From positions 1 through 14,233 of the forward strand of contig JAJYGO010000410.1 in the NCBI GenBank assembly GCA_021785115.1: a stretch of 14,233 bases of DNA. The letters are read 5' to 3'. The DNA comes from Chloroflexota bacterium. GTDB lineage: Bacteria > Chloroflexota > Limnocylindria > Limnocylindrales > CSP1-4. Position numbers and translations under genes: made by a program. The notes under the pieces were generated by a model that had not been told where the DNA came from, made no database searches, and saw only the letters and a program-made list of their open reading frames with translations. Positions 13,063 to 14,233 of this stretch are shown piece after piece; position 1 is the first letter of the stretch; every line of letters starts with the position of its first letter.

Positions 13063-13551
13063 ATGGCCCGCTCCCGACCCCGGCGCTCCAGTCTGGTGCG
13101 CACGCTCAACTACCTCGCGTTCCTGCCGCTCGCCTCGCGCGCCCCGGCCTACGGGCGCCTCGTGGTCGCGCTGCTCAGGGACGACCGGGTGCCGCTGGCG
13201 CGCAAGGCGATCCTGGGTCTGGCGGCCGGCTACGTGGCTTCGCCACTGGACCTGATCCCGGAGACGATCCCGGTCCTGGGAGCGATCGACGACGTGGTGG
13301 TGCTGGTGCTCGCGCTCGAGGCGTTCCTCGACGGCCTGCCGTCGGACGTCCTGGACGAGGCGCTGGCCGACCTCGAGATCGACCGGGAGGCATTCGAGCG
13401 CGATCGCGCGCAGGTCCGGCGCCTGATTCCCGGCCCCGTGCGGCGGGTCGCCGGCCGCATCCCGTCCGCGGCCCGGGCCGTGGGCACCGTTGCCAGGCGT
13501 GCCGGCATGGACCGGCGCGTGCGCGCCTGGCTCAGCATGGAGGACGCGTGA
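13063..13551 (+). CDS. DUF1232 (YkvA-like) membrane protein
   Basis: The 162-residue product carries the DUF1232 core at about 45-90: AGYVASPLDLIPETIPVLG (55-73) followed by AIDDVVVLVLALEAFL, matching the 'SP-DLIPD-IP-lG-iDD' pattern of YkvA-type proteins. The core is two hydrophobic hairpin segments; a basic N-terminus (MARSRPRR) and a long Arg-rich C-terminal tail (about 105-162) flank it. The family function is not known. The ATG at 13063 was chosen over an upstream GTG (13021) because the TATACT element lies between them and the family starts near here. Its TGA overlaps the GTG of rplI, so the two are translationally coupled. Confidence 0.85.
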   Translation: MARSRPRRSSLVRTLNYLAFLPLASRAPAYGRLVVALLRDDRVPLARKAILGLAAGYVASPLDLIPETIPVLGAIDDVVVLVLALEAFLDGLPSDVLDEALADLEIDREAFERDRAQVRRLIPGPVRRVAGRIPSAARAVGTVARRAGMDRRVRAWLSMEDA

Positions 13552-13994
13552 AGGTCATCCTGACCGCCGACGTCGACAAGCTCGGCAAGAGCGGCGAGCT
13601 CAAGGACGTCACCGAGGGGTACGCCCGAAACTACCTGATCCCGCGGAGCCTCGCGGTCCCCGCCGCCGGCGGTGCCTACCGCGCCTGGCAGCACGACATC
13701 GCCAGCCGCGAGGAGAAGCGCCGCCGCGAGCGCGAGGAGGCGGAGATCACCGGCAACCGCATCAACAGCACCACGCTCACGATGGGCGTCAAGGTGGGCG
13801 AGGGCGGCAAGCTCTACGGCTCGATCACCGCGAAGGAGATCGCGGACGCGCTGGGCCGGCGGGGCATCGTGGTCGATCGGCACAAGATCGAGCTCGACGA
13901 GCCGCTCAAGGCGCTGGGCACCTACAAGGTGGCCGTCAAGGTCTACGCGGGCATGACCCCCGAGGTGACGGTCGTCGTCGAGCCCAAGGGCTGA
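13548..13994 (+). CDS. rplI: 50S ribosomal protein bL9
   Basis: The 148-residue protein has the usual bL9 length. The N-terminal domain, KVILTADVDKLGKSGELKDV and then TEGYARNYLIPRSLAVPA (22-39), is the 23S-binding signature. A long charged connecting helix with EEKRRREREEAEI (55-67) follows, and then the C-terminal domain with GGKLYGSITAKEIADAL (86-102) and a TYKVAVKVYAGMTPEVTVVV end. It binds 23S rRNA at the base of the L1 stalk and helps maintain reading frame. The start is GTG at 13548, inside the last codons of the DUF1232 gene (GTGA overlap), with GGAGG 4 nt upstream. In many bacteria rplI sits beside dnaB; here dnaB and lexA are divergent from it, about 1 kb away. Confidence 0.97.
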   Translation: MKVILTADVDKLGKSGELKDVTEGYARNYLIPRSLAVPAAGGAYRAWQHDIASREEKRRREREEAEITGNRINSTTLTMGVKVGEGGKLYGSITAKEIADALGRRGIVVDRHKIELDEPLKALGTYKVAVKVYAGMTPEVTVVVEPKG

Positions 13995-14001
13995 CCGTCG
14001 A

Positions 14002-14029
14002 GGGCGCGGCGCCCGTCCGGCGCGCGCCC
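14002..14029 (+). terminator. Possible GC-rich terminator after rplI
   Basis: GGGCGCG (14002-14008) can pair with CGCGCCC (14023-14029), 7 bp after the rplI stop. There is no T run and the region is almost pure G+C, so other pairings are possible. Confidence 0.3.
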
Positions 14030-14058
14030 GCCTCGCGCCGCGGCCGCACGTCCCCTGC

Positions 14059-14077
14059 GACCGGCCCTGGGTCGGTC
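14059..14077. terminator. Possible hairpin between convergent genes
   Basis: GACCGGC and GTCGGTC form a 7-bp stem (one G-T wobble) with a CCTGG loop, between the convergent rplI gene and the minus-strand gene at the window end. No T run is present on either side, so terminator activity is uncertain. Confidence 0.28.
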
Positions 14078-14121
14078 CACGGCCCGGCCACCGCGCCCGG
14101 TGACGACTTCCGGTCCCGGGC

Positions 14122-14233
14122 TCAGAACGCCACGAACCCGGTGGCGATCGCCCAGACCGCGTACGCGTTGATCGCGATCGACGCCGCCGCGGCGATGACG
14201 GCCGCCCGCGACATGCCGCCAGCGAAGATCCGT
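14122..14233 (-). CDS. C-terminal fragment of a membrane protein (cut by window edge)
   Basis: The last 36 codons of a minus-strand gene run in from the window end and stop at TGA 14124-14122. The visible residues start RIFAGGMSRAAVIAAAASI and end TGFVAF. They form one long hydrophobic helix (about residues 11-36) rich in Ala and Ile, ending right at the C-terminus. Codons are GC-ending as in the neighbours. The family cannot be recognised from this fragment. It converges with rplI across a 127-bp gap. Confidence 0.55.
   Translation of the reverse strand, partial: RIFAGGMSRAAVIAAAASIAINAYAVWAIATGFVAF

Overview
The window is very GC-rich DNA with dense coding, GC-ending codons and many non-ATG starts (GTG for dodecin, zinc-ribbon, dnaB, lexA and rplI; TTG for the HD-GYP gene). 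A DUF5317-type membrane domain, a zf-trcl zinc ribbon, a MalT-like/SARP regulator and a Gram-positive-style LexA box (GAAC-N4-GTTC) together suggest a high-GC Chloroflexota (Limnocylindria/Ellin-type) or, less likely, an actinobacterium. This placement is inference; there is no rRNA or other decisive marker.

Layout. Nearly everything from 12823 down to 1 is on the minus strand, read from high to low coordinates: lexA, dnaB, a two-ribbon zinc protein, dodecin, a 1158-residue STAND/SARP regulator, a structured intergenic region with a candidate small RNA, a possible 28-residue membrane peptide, a membrane HD-GYP phosphodiesterase, a DUF5317-MFS fusion, a single-pass low-complexity membrane protein, pcm, and the start of a PIG-L deacetylase cut by the window edge. 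From 13063 the plus strand carries ykvA-like DUF1232 and rplI, overlapping by 4 bp. The window ends in the 3' end of a minus-strand membrane protein.

Functional view. The right half is core information processing: SOS repression (lexA), the replicative helicase (dnaB) and a ribosomal protein (bL9). lexA has a textbook promoter with the LexA box between -35 and -10. The lexA-dnaB gap holds three DnaA-box-like 9-mers. The left half is signalling, transport and maintenance: c-di-GMP turnover, a transporter, protein repair (Pcm) and deacetylation (PIG-L). No CRISPR array, transposon, phage or toxin-antitoxin or defence cassette was seen.

The most unusual signal is the 470-bp gap between the HD-GYP and regulator genes. 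On the minus strand it has a good sigma70 promoter, about 130 nt able to fold into nested stems, and an intrinsic terminator with a GCAA loop and a T run. It looks like a stand-alone small RNA or a leader/attenuator. Other points of interest are a sharp codon-usage break inside the HD-GYP gene, the DUF5317-MFS fusion, tandem repeats at the end of dnaB, and an operator-like palindrome on the promoter of the zinc-ribbon gene.
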